Source: Eunapius fragilis (lineage: Eukaryota > Porifera > Demospongiae > Spongillida > Spongillidae). Taken from it: DNA of 64,000 bases. Below are positions 48,895-60,920 of the stretch, piece after piece. Positions within the stretch are counted from its first letter, which is position 1, and each line of letters opens with the position of its first letter. The stretch is taken from NCBI GenBank assembly GCA_963681505.1, contig OY811992.1, forward strand, positions 3,375,405 through 3,439,404. The letters are read 5' to 3'. A program made the position numbers and the translations under genes. The notes beneath the pieces are model-generated. The model made no database searches and was not told where the DNA came from. It saw nothing but the letters and a program-made list of their open reading frames with translations.

Positions 48895-49727
48895 GTAAGC
48901 AGTAATGTGGCTTAAGCCCAAAGTGAAAGAGCAGAGAGAGAGAAAGAGCGGGGGTGGGGGGGGAGGGAGAGGGAGGGAGGAATGAAGGAGGGAGAGAAAG
49001 GAGTGAGTAAGTGAGGGAGAGAGAGAAGAGTGAGAGAAGAGAGGGAGAGAGAGAGTGTGTGTATTTCTTTGTAAACAGATTTGTACATCGGAGACTGACA
49101 GAACTGCATGTCATTGTTTTAGCTCACATGCAGGGCACCTATTAGGTGATGATGTATGCATACACCTCAGATTTTAATGTTTCCTTGAGGGAGTTAGCAG
49201 CCATAGCCCTAGTAGTCAGGAGAATGACGTATTTGTTGTGTGTATTTTTTTATATTTAGGATTATCTGGGATCAGAGCTATAAGTATTTCAACAGATAGT
49301 GGTTTCACAGGCAGGACTCAGTTTAAGTGACCATTCCGCATCTGACTTGGTTTCTCTTGCCACATGGCCAAAGTTTCTTTTTCCAGCAACGTTAGTACTT
49401 TTTGTGCCATCAGTCGTATCTTGCAAGTGACCTTACTGATATCAAAATACACATGACTTATGTACAAAATGACACAAATGAAACTGGGGTGCTGGCCATA
49501 TATGTATAAGATACAATAATTACATCATAACATCACAGGAAAAAAATTGATTTCCAATTTATTTATCACTTACATAAAAAGGTTTACATAAATACCATGG
49601 ATAAGTCAATTGATCCGACGCGTAAATCTCTAAATCTTCACTTTACCGGGATGGTTTAGATGGATTTGGTGCATTATGAGCACACAGCTCTGTTCTGCCA
49701 TTCATGCATGCACTACGGAACAAACAG

Positions 49728-50207
49728 ACAGAGATGAATGTGCCTTGGGAATAAATGGATGTAGTCAGATTTGTACCAATACCAATGGAAGCTACACTTG
49801 CAGTTGCTACCTTGGATACCAAATTTCTTCTAACAATAGAACATGTGTTGGTAAGCACATAACCAGTAAGATTGTAAGGAATTTGCAAGTAATAGTTATT
49901 AACATGCAGACAGAAATGAATGTGCTTTGGGTATAAGTGGATGCAATCAGATTTGCACCAACACCAATGGAAGCTACACATGCAGTTGCTACTCTGGATA
50001 CCTAATCTCTTCTAACAACAGAGCATGTGTTGGTGAGTGCATAAGATTTTAAGGAATTTGCAAGTAATAGTTATTAACATGCAGACAGAGATGAATGTGC
50101 TTTGGGTATAAGTGGGTGCAATCAGATTTGCACCAACACCATTGGAAGCTACACCTGCAGTTGCTACCTTGGATATCAAATCTCTTTAAACAATAGAACA
50201 TGTGTTG
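49728..50207 (+). CDS. Three EGF exons of a partial NIDO-EGF-type gene
   Basis: Exons 49,728-49,850, 49,910-50,032 and 50,085-50,207 are each 123 nt, phase 1-1, with AG acceptors and GT donors. They are separated by introns of 59 and 52 bp. All three keep six cysteines and the calcium-binding EGF pattern, starting D-R-D/N-E-C. They are close relatives of the - strand gene's EGF exons. No start, NIDO or transmembrane exon is seen nearby; the set may be part of a second gene or an inverted, incomplete duplicate. Further degraded EGF exons resume at 62,602 after the LINE cluster. Confidence 0.65.
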
Positions 50208-50269
50208 GTAAGCCCCACACAGTTCCAGTACATGTGAACCATATAATAGTAATACTGAATAGTAATAAT

Positions 50270-50557
50270 AACAAGTAAATAAAAACATTCTCTACGAGAA
50301 AGTTGGTGGGATATAGGATTTGATTATGACATTGGTGGTGTAAAAAGCAAGGAAACAAGGTCTTATCAGAAGGGAAAATGTCATAGTCCTATATTTAGCA
50401 CATTTCTAGGGCATGTGTTGTTTGTGTGCTAAATATAGGACTATGACATTTTCCCTTCTGATAAGACCTTGTTTCCTTGCTTTTTACACCACCAATGTCA
50501 TAATCAAATCCTATATCCCACCAACTTTCTCGTAGAGAATGTTTTTATTTACTTGTT
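50270..50557. mobile_element. Foldback MITE (ACATTCTCTACGAG family), member 2
   Basis: A nearly perfect 288-bp palindrome. Arms start AACAAGTAAATAAAAACATT and reach almost to a short loop near 50,410. It shares ACATTCTCTACGAGAA.GTTGGTGG and TGGTGTAAAAAGCA with member 1 at 3923. Arm identity shows it is young. It lies directly after the EGF exon at 50,207. Confidence 0.85.
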
Positions 50558-50598
50558 TTCTTTATTTTTTTTCATACCCATTTAATTATACAAGACAT

Positions 50599-50721
50599 TA
50601 GTCTCGTACCCAGACCGTCTATGACGTAAGCGATTATCCTACGTCCATACGTATGGACGTAGTGATTATACTGTTTACAGCGATAATCGCTTACGTCATA
50701 GACGGTCTGGGTACGAGACTA
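50599..50721. mobile_element. 123-bp palindromic MITE with 9-bp target duplication
   Basis: Terminal inverted repeats TAGTCTCGTACCCAGACCGT run over about 40 bp with no mismatch seen. Inside the loop is a second small palindrome (TACGTCCATACGTATGGACG). Perfect 9-bp direct repeats ACAAGACAT flank it at 50,590-50,598 and 50,722-50,730. A 9-bp duplication is typical of Mutator-like elements. A related GACTGGGTACGAG fragment is near 50,897. Confidence 0.85.
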
Positions 50722-51129
50722 ACAAGACATAGGAGGCTGATAGTCGATTGTTTATCAAAGTATTATATTATATAAAAGCGAGTCCTCCAGCCGATTCTGA
50801 AGCTATTGGTGAAATTTTCATCGCTTAGAAATGTTCCTTTCCTGAGTTATGCGTTGCCAAGAAGGAGAAGAAGAAGACGACCCGCCCCTTGTTCCGAGAC
50901 TGGGTACGAGGACGGGCAGTACACTCTTGTTCTCAACAACCACGCGGTTCAGCGACATGAAACAAAAACGAAACTACTCATTTTTGACTTCTAGATCGAT
51001 TGCTAAAACAAGCTACACGATCCGATCGTCGGGAGTGTTGTTACAGACGGGTCGAGTTTTTTTTAATGACATTCATAGTCGTGGTCAAATCCTATATGGA
51101 AGTTTCTAACGAAACTTCCGATAATTGTC

Positions 51130-51278
51130 ACAGCTGGCCTCTCAATTAGCCATGAGGCTCAATTGCCCAAAGTCAACAGCAACAGCATCCCTCTATGGAC
51201 TACTAAGCATTACCCTTGTCCGAGCCAATGTCAGGGCACTGTTGTTTATTAAAGCTGAACAATACATGTAGACTTAGT
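51130..51278 (+). mobile_element. RLE LINE fragment 1 (extreme C terminus)
   Basis: About 45 codons matching only the end of the non-LTR family found in the rest of this cluster: a helix, CPKS, then LYG.L.I.LVRANVRALL. It is 5' truncated and followed by a short 3' UTR ending in a TAATAATATTATTAA tract near 51,316-51,330. Confidence 0.6.
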
Positions 51279-51332
51279 GGTGTTTTGATGTGTTATAATG
51301 TCATGTGTAGATCCTAATAATATTATTAAGTC

Positions 51333-52867
51333 CAGTCCATCGCGCAGTAGCTGCCGAATGCTCAGGGCTCACATTCAATTGCTGGTACCTTGATGACGGC
51401 ACCCTCGCTGGGCCGAAGTCTGCGATCAACCACGCCATCCACCTCATCCAACTGGAAGGCCCTCCCCTGGGGCTAAGAATCAACACAGCCAAGTGTGAAC
51501 TGTATTCCCGCAGCAACCTAGAGGGCCTCCCAATAGACATCAAGAGGTTCAATGAACCCAACATGGAGATCCTAGGGGCCCCTGTTGGCGACATCATCTT
51601 TTGCACCAAGTTCATGGCTCAGAAACGGGCCAGGGCAGCCAGGTTATTGACCCAGCTGACGGAGGTGGGTTCCATCGACCCCCAAATTGCCCTCCTCCTC
51701 CTGCGCCAATGCGCATCCTTTTGCAAGTTTGTTCACCTGGCTCGGTCCACACCACCACCTCTCATTTCCGACGGCCTGGCCCTTTTTTACGCTGATGTTC
51801 GCCGTCACTTCTCTGACTGTGTGGCAATTGATGCCTCAGACTCGGTGTGGCAGCAAGCCCAACTGAGCCTTAGCCGGGGCGGCCTAGGACTCCGCAAATT
51901 GGCATTGCACTGTTCGGCTGCCTTCCTGGCCTCCGTTAACAAGGCAGGATGCACAACCCCGCCTGACGAGTTCACAGAAAACACTGTTGCCATTTTCAAC
52001 AGCTTGGTCCCCCCTGCATGCTCCATCTCAATGGAAGTTTTGCAGACTTCAACCGTGCGTCAAAAAGACCTATCCGCCAGGATTGAAGACCACCAATTTG
52101 ACCAGCTGTTCCTCGCTGCCACCTCTGCCAACCGTGCTCGCCTGCTCTCAGTCGCATCCTGCCACGCTTCATCCTGGTTGTCGGTCATTCCAGCTAGGGG
52201 CCTCAACCTGCACATGGACCCAGCCGAGTTCCAGGTGGCTCTCAAATGGTGGCTGGGCGTCGACACGTCACCTCACCTTCGGTGCCCTCATTGCCCTGAC
52301 CACCAGTTAGACCCTCTTGGTCACCATGCCTTAACGTGCAGGGGAGGCGGGGACGCTGTCCTGCGCCACAACAGCCTGCGTGATGTCGTTGCCCAATTCT
52401 GCCACAGGGCTCGCCTGGGTGGTCAACTCGAGGTGGGAGGAGGGACTGAGGCTGATGGTTCCCGAAGCTGGCCAGCCGACTACCTGGTGCCCAATTGGTC
52501 CACAGGCAAACCAGCTGCTTTCGACATCACAGTGACCTCTCCGCTTAACCCTATTTCTTTGCCTGAAGCGAAGGTCACTGGTGGTTCTGCAGCTCGGATG
52601 GCCGAGATGCGCAAACACATCTCCAACGACCCCAAGTGCAGGGCCTTGGGGTGGGTTTGCATTCCACTGGCTGTCGAGACCTATGGGTGCTGGGGAACAG
52701 AAGCCAGGGACTCCTTCTCTCGTCTAGCAGCTCGGCTGGCCTTACAGCTACATTGCAGCAAATCCAAAGCCTTGGTCAGCATTTACCAACGACTGAACCT
52801 CACTTTGGTTTGCTGCGTAGCCAGGGCCTTACTTTCCCGTGTCGTCACCCAGACCCCAGAGGGTTAA
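51333..52867 (+). mobile_element. RLE LINE fragment 2, RT palm to C terminus
   Basis: A 5'-truncated copy beginning just before the RT catalytic motif (WYLDDGTLAG, about 51,384-51,413) and open to the TAA at 52,865. After the RT thumb it has a CCHC finger (CPHC...GHHALTC, about 52,282-52,338). An R2-type restriction-like endonuclease follows (RHN, PADYLV, FDITVTSPL, about 52,365-52,545). The conserved tail LGWVCIPLAVETYG follows. The 3' end runs into TAA repeats (52,953-53,035). Reverse transcription from a nick made by its own endonuclease is the family mechanism. No frame break is seen in this fragment. Confidence 0.88.
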
Positions 52868-53105
52868 AAACTTTAGTTTAGGACTCCCACGTGATGTCAT
52901 TTTGTTCATGTTATTGATACGTGCTACTGTTTAATGTTGTAATGTTATGTTTTAATAATAATAATAATGATAAATAAATAAATTAAAAAATAATAATAAT
53001 AATTTTTTTTTTTAAATATATAAATAATTAATAATAATATAATGAATACATGAACATACACTGATCACAAAGAAAAAGGTTAAACACCTAGCCTACCTAC
53101 AAGTG

Positions 53106-54998
53106 TCAATTAACTATCTCTCGCCCCATAATGGACCTAGCCACTGACCTTACCAGAGAGATGCTGAGGTGACCATAAATGTCTCTGACAACAGTAGACT
53201 TCGATCGACCCTGATGCAGGGCCAGCAAAGTGGCCAAACGAGAAAAAACGCCTTGTGCCTCTCATCCCCAATTGCCAAATGTTTCCACTGCAAGAGGAAT
53301 GCATGACCATCCAAGTGCTTGGCACCTAGCATCATTAGCTGCATGCTTCCTTGTCTCAGCAGCCAAGGCTGCTGCTCCTTCATTGATGCTGGCCTCATTC
53401 AGGGTGACTGGGGTGAGAGGAGAGGTAACAGTGACGTCAAAGGCAGCTGGCTTAGCCCTATCCCATCCATCAACCAGCACATCAGCAGGTCGTGTGTAAT
53501 TGTGTGTTCCCAAGAGCCCTCTACCAACCTCAATTCGTACAGATAGGTGGGCACGACGGCAAAAGTCAGCAATTATGTTTCGCAGGCGGTTGTGTCTAAT
53601 GACCACATCACCCCCATGTCTGCACGAAACCGCATGATGGCCAAGTGGGTCCAAAGCAATGTCTGGACAGAAAGGGCAAGAGGATCTAGCAGTAGAGTTC
53701 ATGCCAAGCCACCATTTCACTGCTGTATGGAATTCAGAAGAGTCAAGATGCAATCCAAGGCCAACAGATGGAACAACTGACAACCAAGAGCTAGCATGAG
53801 CAGCAGAAGAAGAAAGAAGACGTGCCTTGTTAGCAGGAGAAGAGGTCATCATAATTGAGTGAAAAAGATGACTGTCTAATTTCCTGGACAAGGCATGCTG
53901 GGAAGGAGGAGAGGATAAAGTAGCTTCTAAAGTGATGACATCACTAGTGGATACAAGAGTGTTGAACCTTGAAATAGCACTCACTAAATGCCTGTTGCTA
54001 GCCCTACCGATGCCTGAGCAAGATAAAGATGCGATGAAAGCAGCACAGCCATGGTGAGAAAGAGAACGAAAGCCTAAACCTCCAAAACTCAGGCTAAGTC
54101 GTGCTTGCTGCCAATGAACATCAGGAATGTCGACTGCCAAGCATGAGGAGAAACAAATCCTTACCTCTTCATCAAAGGACTGTAGGGAATCAGCGGAAAT
54201 GCTCGGAGGAGTGGTTCTTGCTAAGTGAACAAGTTTGCAGAAACTGCCACATATCCTAAGGAGAGATATTGCCACATGGAGATCCGCTGCAGCTACATCC
54301 ACCAAAGCTGATAGTAACCCCTTAGCTTGGGAAATTTTCTCACAAATGAAACGGGTGCAATGTAGGTAATCACCTATTGGAGTCCCAAGTATGTCAAGGT
54401 TAGGTAGGAGTGAACTTCTCACAGAAGGAGGGAAAGCAGTGTTGCCCATCCTACCAAACAATTCACATTTAGTCAAATTGATATGGATACCCAGAGCAGG
54501 GCCCAACTCCTCTAACAGATGCACCGCTCGAAGCACTGCAGGACGGCTACCTGCAAGAACCCCATCATCGAGGTACCAGGCCTGTAACAGTAAGCTAAAA
54601 CATTTATCATCTGCATCAATTGTAGACACCAGCTTGTGGAGAGCTAAAGAAAACAACAGAGGGCCCAGGGGATCACCCTGCTGCACTCCACATTCTGAAG
54701 TGATTTTGCCAAGAGGGTGACATAACAGAGGATGGGACCCATAGCAGTATGAAACCCATGGGAGTAACTCAGGGTAGAAAGTGGCACATTCTTCAGGGAC
54801 TGTCTGTCTTGAGACTAAGTTAAATGCGTTTTTCATGTCCACCTTGAAACACACGAAATCCTCATCCATCCAGTGCTCCTCCATACACTCTCTAACCTGA
54901 TGTATGACCTTCTCTGCACCCGCCCTACAGGCCACTCCATACTGCAAAGGGTGAAAGAAATCTGCAAACTTATCCTTCAGGATGGCACAAACACATTA
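53106..54998 (-). mobile_element. RLE LINE fragment 3, most of RT to C terminus
   Basis: Read leftward, it starts within RT (AILKDKFADFF) and contains FKVDMKNAFN, GVQQGDPLGP and WYLDDGVLAG (near 54,570). A CCHC finger (CPFC...GHHAVSC) follows near 53,650 and the endonuclease (RPADVLV, FDVTVTSPL) near 53,450. The frame is open from 54,998 to an in-frame TGA at 53,262, after NWG, and then resumes in the same frame to TGA at 53,106. The stop lies where sister copies have GME, so this copy is slightly damaged. The 5' end stops at a T-rich TTTATTTT tract (54,999-55,050). Confidence 0.88.
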
Positions 54999-55145
54999 AT
55001 TTTTTTAAATATTTTATTTTATTTTTTATTTTATTTATTTTTATTATTACTATTGAAAAACACGAAACAAGACAATACACGAATGGAATAATTGCTCATA
55101 CAGAATTATTATTAATATTGTCCACAAAAAACACCTATAGATGTT

Positions 55146-55793
55146 CTAAACTACATAGCTTCTACCTAGAATGGATCTAGCCACTGAACGCACCAGGGAC
55201 ATATTAAGGCGGCTGTAGATGGTGTGGAGGGCCCAAGACTTTGAGGTTCCTTGGTGCATCCCGAGTGCAGAAGCGAGGCGGGAAAAGACACCCTGAGCTT
55301 CCATGCCCCAGTTACCAAAGGTCTCCACTGCTAGGGGGATGCAGGCCCAGCCCAGCTCCTGGCACTTAGCATCATTTACAGTGTGTTTCCTGCATTCTGC
55401 TGCATAGGCTGCTGCCCCAGCAGTGGAACTGGCGTCTCTCAAGGTGGCAGGGGTGAGGGGAGATGTTACAGTGATGTCCAGGGCAGCAGGAGATCCTCTG
55501 TCCCAGCCCTGAACCAGGACATCCGCTGGGCGAGTGTTAGAGTGGTCACTAGAGAGCCCATACCCAGCTTCCACTCTTACTGAGAGGTGGGCTTGGCGAC
55601 AGAAGTCAGCAACGATGTCACGAAGGTGGTTGTGTCTGATCACCACATCTCCCCCATGCCTGCAAGAAGTCGCGTGGTGACCCAGAGGATCAAGAACCAG
55701 ATCAGGGCAGAAGGGGCAGGGAGAGGCGTCTGAAGTTTTGAGACCGAGCCACCACCTAATGGCCATTTGGAACTCTGCTGATTCAAGGTGCAT
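55146..55793 (-). mobile_element. RLE LINE fragment 4, finger plus endonuclease
   Basis: A 5'-truncated copy holding only the part after RT: a CCHC finger (CPFC...GHHATSC), RHN, RPADVLV and LDITVTSPL, then LGWACIPLAVETFG and the tail. The frame is open to the stop at 55,146. Its 5' edge is a TAAA/TAT-rich tract (55,794-55,870), beyond which fragment 5 starts in the opposite direction. Confidence 0.85.
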
Positions 55794-55873
55794 TTTATTA
55801 TTATTTATTTTTAAACAGAGCATTACTAAAAAATAAAATAAATAAATAAATAAAAAATTATTATTATTATCAC

Positions 55874-56392
55874 GTGCAAACGAGGGGGAGACGCAGTTCA
55901 TCACCATAACCTGCTGCGAGATGTGTTTGCAGATTCCTGCCGCCTGGCTCACCTTCCTGTCAAGCTCGAAGTAGGATATAATTTAACTCCAGACCATGAC
56001 CACAGTAGACCCGCTGATGTCCTTGTCCACAATTGGTCACTGGGCAAGCCTGCAGCCTTTGACTTGTGTGTGACTCTTCGCTAAATTCACTTATCCTTTC
56101 GGAAGCGGGAGTGTCTTCAGGAGTGGCAGCTCAGGCCTCAGAGATAAGAAAACACAACAGTAATGATGCTAAATGTGGGGAATTAGGTTGGGTGTGCATC
56201 CCTTTGGTTGTCGAGACATACGGAGCATGGGGTCAAGAGGCAGTTAAAACTTTTGCGCAGTTGGCATCCAGGCTGGCAATTGCATGCTCCAAGCCTAAAT
56301 CAGTCGTCATAAATGAGATTTACGGAAGGCTTAACACCTGCCTCATGAGATCCATTTCTTCGGCTATCCTCACCAGGATTGTGCCCTCATGA
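55874..56392 (+). mobile_element. RLE LINE fragment 5, endonuclease part, frameshifted
   Basis: Begins inside the post-finger region (RGGDAVHHHNLLRD) and contains SRPADVLV and KPAAFDL. The frame then breaks near 56,080 and continues in another frame through LGWVCIPLVVETYG to the tail at 56,392. It is arranged head-to-head with fragment 4 across a short TAAA-rich tract. Confidence 0.8.
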
Positions 56393-56626
56393 ATTGTTAT
56401 GTGTATGTAATTGTGCGTCAGTGTATTTAATAACATGTAATAATTTTTAAATAAATACATGATTATAACACAAATAATAATACATTGCATAACATGAACA
56501 GGAATACAAGATGCAGCAGAATACATAAATAAATAAAAAATTATTATTATTTATTTGGAATTATTACATCACAAGGATGTATGCTACACACATAAACTAA
56601 GTACAACTAAACTACTAATAGCAAGT

Positions 56627-56707
56627 TAGGAGGGTGGAAGTTCTCTGGCCAGGATGGCTCTAGCAATGGACCGAACCAGGACCACATTCAACCGGCCATA
56701 AAATTTC
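56627..56707 (-). mobile_element. RLE LINE fragment 6 (extreme C terminus)
   Basis: A 27-codon tail (YGRLNVVLVRSIARAIL...) matching the C termini of the neighbouring copies, followed by a stop and a short 3' part ending in TTATTATTATTT near 56,535. A TTATTATTATTATTG tract borders its 5' side. Confidence 0.6.
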
Positions 56708-56751
56708 AGTAATTATTATAATTATTATTATTATTGAACAACAGAATACAG

Positions 56752-56980
56752 TCGATGGAGTCCTGGGTCGAGAAGCAAGCTTTTTTATCAAACATCTTGC
56801 TCAGAAACTCACTCATAAGTGGGAAAAGTCAAACAGTGAGGTATTGGGATGGATGAGAGCACGACTGTCTTTTGCAATCCTCAGAGCAACAAACCTTTGT
56901 CTGAGGGGCTCCCGCACCAAATGGAGGAGTGCATTTGGAATGGATGATGGAGCAGGGTTACCTAGTATCTCTGCCTGAAC
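56752..56980 (+). mobile_element. C terminus of a different retroelement-like polyprotein
   Basis: One frame is open from about 56,760 to a TGA near 56,979 and encodes FFIKHLAQKLTHKWEKSNSE, a helix with MRARLSFAILRATNLCLRGS, and a short end. The pattern resembles the C-terminal tail of another reverse-transcriptase/nuclease family common in invertebrate genomes. I cannot name it with certainty. Confidence 0.4.
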
Positions 56981-57432
56981 GTCATGCTTAAATAGTTCTT
57001 GTCATTATCATTTTTATTTAATGTGTAATATTATTATTGTTTTTGCCCCATATGTCTAAATGTATTATGTATTCTATACTTATTATTATGATTTTACAAA
57101 AATTAACAGAATACAGTTACAGCAGGATAAATGGACAAACACAATTACATTATTATAAGGATAACTAACTTACAATAGATGCCGCTAACAAACCTACAGT
57201 TCTACTAACCTATCCTGACATTTTCTCTCCCCATGTGCGCCTTTGTTTATTTTTATTTGTGTAACTTTTTTTAAAACTGCCATGGCAAATGCGTGTGATT
57301 TTTAAGGAAGGCCCTAGTGGCCTTAACAACATAAATCAATTATAATCTAGGCCTGTATTATTTTTAGTAGGAATAAAGAAATTAAGTCTGCCCCAAGCAT
57401 GTTGGTGTATCAACGAAGCTATGTGACAAGGC

Positions 57433-57487
<55 letters not shown>

Positions 57488-57589
57488 TGCATTTTACTCG
57501 CGCTGCATACGTTTGTGAAGATTGCACATGGCACGGCAGATATGGAGTAAGCTTTTACATGGCATGCCAGTCGTGTGTGAGGCTTGGTT
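56981..57589. other. AT-rich spacer with TG microsatellite
   Basis: No coding sequence is recognised. It contains AT-rich tracts and an uninterrupted TG dinucleotide array at about 57,435-57,485. Confidence 0.7.
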
Positions 57590-60500
57590 ATTGGCCCTAG
57601 CCACTGACCTCACCAGTGATATGTTGAGGTGGCCATAGATGTCCCCCAGCATTTTGGTTTTGGGAATGGCCTGGCCGATGGCAAGTAGATAGACGAGACG
57701 GGAAAAACACTCTGGGCCTCCATCCCCCAGTTACCGTATGTTTCTACGGCTATGGAGATACATGTCCACCCCAACTCCTGGCATCAGGTTTTATTGGCCA
57801 CATGCTTTCTAAGTTCAGCAGCATAGGCCGCTGCTCCACAGATGTACTGGCATTGTTGAGGGTTACTGGTGTAAGGGGTGGAGCAACAGTAACATCAAAG
57901 GCCGCAGGCTTTCCTCAGTCCCATCCCTGAACAAGGACATCCGCAGGGCGAGAGTTAACATGGTCCCTAGCTAAGCCATACCCAACTTCAACCCTCACAG
58001 AAAGATGGGCCTGGCGGCAAACGTTAGCAAAGATATCCTGCAAGTGATTGTGCCTTGCAACCACATCACCACCATGTCTGCAGGAGGCTGCATGATGACC
58101 TAGAGGGTCAAGGGCAATATCAGGACAATGTGGACACAGAGAACCTCCGGAGGTGTCAAGACCCAACCACCATCTGAGTGCTATCTGACATTCAGCAGAG
58201 TTAAGGTGCAGATCCAGACCAGTAGAAGGGATGACTGAGATCCAAGAACCTGCATGAGGGGCAGAAACAGAAAGGATCCAAGCCTTATTCACTGGAGAGG
58301 AGGAAGATAGCAGTGATTGGAAAACATGCATATCCAGCTTCTTAGACAGAGCTCTTTGTGGAGGCAGGTTGACCAGAACCTCCTCAGCTGTGATTGACTC
58401 ATCAGGGGGAACCTGAGTATTGAAGTGGGTCACAGCCTGAAGCATGTGTATGTTACCGGCACTACCAAATCCTGATGAAGCAAGGGAAGCTATAAATTCA
58501 GCAGAACAGTGCAAAGCAAGGGACCGAAAACGAAACCCACCAAAACTTTGACTGAGTTGTGCTTGCTGCCAATTTGGGTCAGGGACGTCCACTGCAATGC
58601 AGGAGGTGAAGCATAGCCTTACCTCCTCATCAAAGAGCTTAAGATAGTCAGCACAATGGCTTGGAGGAGTGGCTCTGGCTAGATGCACTAACTTACAGCA
58701 ACATCCACACATTCAAAGAAGCGAAAAGGCCACGTGAAGGTCAACTGTAGAGACATCCACAAGAGCCTTAAGCAAGATCTTGGGCATTGCACATTTCTCA
58801 GCAATGAAGCGAGAACAGTGGACAAAATCTCCAATTGGGGCCCCTAGGATGTCCAGGTTGGGAAGGAGAGATGACTTCACCACTGGTGGAAATAGTGAAT
58901 TACCACTCCTACTGAAAAGTTCAAACTTGGAAAATTGATGTAAAGCCCCAAGTGAGGACCAAGCTCTTCTATGCTCTTCTATGAGGTGCAGAGCACATAT
59001 TACTGCAGACCTCTCCCCTGCTAGAACCCCATCATCAAGATACCAAGCTTCCAGAAGCAGCTGGAGACTATCATCATCCGCATCAATACTGGTAACAAGC
59101 TTATGGAGAACCAAGGCGAACAGCATTGGGCCCAGTGGATCACCTTGCTGGACACCAGACTGGGAACTTATCTGGCCCATAGGGTGCCACAATGATGTAT
59201 GAGATCCATAGCACCACGAGATCCATGGGAGAAGCTCTGGAAAGAAAGCACACTCATCCAAAACTGCCTGCCTCGATACCATATTCAAGGCATTTGACAT
59301 GTCCACCTTAAACATTACAAAGTCGCGACTCAACCAGTTTTCATCAATGCATCTCCTTAAGCTGTGCACAATCTTCTCTGCACCTGCTTTACAAGTCACT
59401 CCAAATTGTGAGGGCTGAAAGAATGAGGAGATCTTGTCCCTTAGGATGGCACAGATGCATTTCCCTGTCAGCCTACGCAATGTTTCCCCCACTGCAATCG
59501 GCCTAACATCTGGTGGGTTACCCTCCTTACCTTTGTTCAGTGCAATTAGCCTGCCGCCTGCCAAAAATGTTGCCACTTGCACAGGGACCTTTCCAGAAGC
59601 CATAAGATTCACAATGCCCTTAAGAGAGTCACCAATTGATGTGTGAAGGGGAATAGATGCAGCATCCAAAAGGTGCTGAACAGAGAGTCCTGAAGGACCA
59701 GCTGAGGTACCTTTAGGGAAGGATCTCAAGATCTTCAGTATGTTAAAAGTGGGACCTAGCGTAACAGGCTCAGATGTAGCATTTGGGGTCACTGGAGGTG
59801 GACAGGCTGGATGCTTGGCCTGCAACAAGCGCCAATTTGTGTCACTATTGAAGGGCAATGCCACTTGATAATAGCATCCGGCAAGCTTTGCCTGTCAATC
59901 CTGAGCGGCCGAGAGAAACTGCAGAATTGATCACTCTTCTGTAATTCTTGCCCATAGTGGCCTCCTCTGTGATGCTGTTGTTCTCCCGACTTTTTGCCAT
60001 TGTCCAAAGAGTGGATAGGTCATTATTCAACCACATTTTGCAAAGAGATTCTATTGCTACATGTGGATTGTGGCTCCCTTTGTACTTCAAGGAAGGGAGG
60101 ACACACTTTGGGAGCATGAAGAGCTTTAACCATGCCTCTTCAGTATTCTTTAGAAGGACATCTCTTAGAGCAGATGAGACAGCTTTTGCAAAAGCTGGTC
60201 TGGTTTTAGCTGGGATGTACCGCAGAGTTGTGTGGTTCAGTTGGCACACCTCCTCAAAAGTAGGAAGGTTGTGACTGGTATCTGAAGAGGGGGTTGGAAC
60301 AGGCCGCTGTAAAGAAACTGATGTGATGCTCCTCATAGGACATTGGCGCAGGTGAGGAGCTTGCCGGCAGTTAGAAACCAGCTGGGAACAGCTAGGGAAA
60401 ACAAATACATTTTGGACCCTCAGCCATTCTGATGGTACACTCCCAGGAAGAGCACCTTTGGCATGGAGGGTCATGTGGTTGTGCCACATGGATGGAGCTA

Positions 60501-60880
60501 CTGTATCTGTGCAGGGCAACCATCAACAGTGCATTGCTTCCTGCTAGAGGATATTCCTGAAGAAAAGGTCTGGTGCGTGGTGGAGAAATGTCCTGAAGAG
60601 GAGGCCTGTGGTGTGGTGGAGGAGAATCCGGGGGTGGGTGGTAATGAGAGCTCGTGATCGAGGTGCTGTTGGAGGACCCGCAGTAAAATTGGCTGCTCAG
60701 GAGATGGAGTTGGGGATGAAGGTTGTCGGGGCGGTGGAGAAGAATGATGCGACGAGGAGCACAGCGACAATGCGGGTGGTGAATGCGGAGAAATAGGAGC
60801 TGCATGCAGCTGCTGCGGTGGAGTTGCGGGCAGCTGCTGTGAATGTATAGAAGGCAGCGATGGGGATGCGGACAGCTATA
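57590..60880 (-). mobile_element. RLE LINE fragment 7, nearly full length, decayed
   Basis: The longest copy of the family. From the 5' side (high coordinates): a Pro/Ser-rich leader (60,880-60,560); an N-terminal C2H2-type finger (CTVDGC...HNHMTLH) split by a frameshift near 60,500; a linker (60,400-59,850); a second frame change near 59,850; then RT from MALPFNSD (59,864). RT motifs are GPSGLSVQHLL, RPIAVGETLRRL, FKVDMSNALN, GVQQGDPLGP (near 59,140) and WYLDDGVLAG (near 59,040). In-frame TGA codons occur at 58,713 and 57,915. Finger and endonuclease motifs lie between them. The last 320 bp are more degraded. N-terminal fingers, central RT and C-terminal CCHC plus endonuclease match the R2/R4/NeSL general plan. 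Reading frames broken this often mean it is inactive. Confidence 0.85.
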
Positions 60881-60885
60881 ATAAC

Positions 60886-60916
<31 letters not shown>

Positions 60917-60917
60917 T
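60878..60917. repeat. TAA microsatellite between two LINE copies
   Basis: About twelve TAA/AAT units. The 5' end of fragment 7 abuts it on the left and the 5' end of fragment 8 starts immediately on the right, so two copies sit head-to-head on one array. Confidence 0.95.
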
Positions 60918-60920
60918 TGG

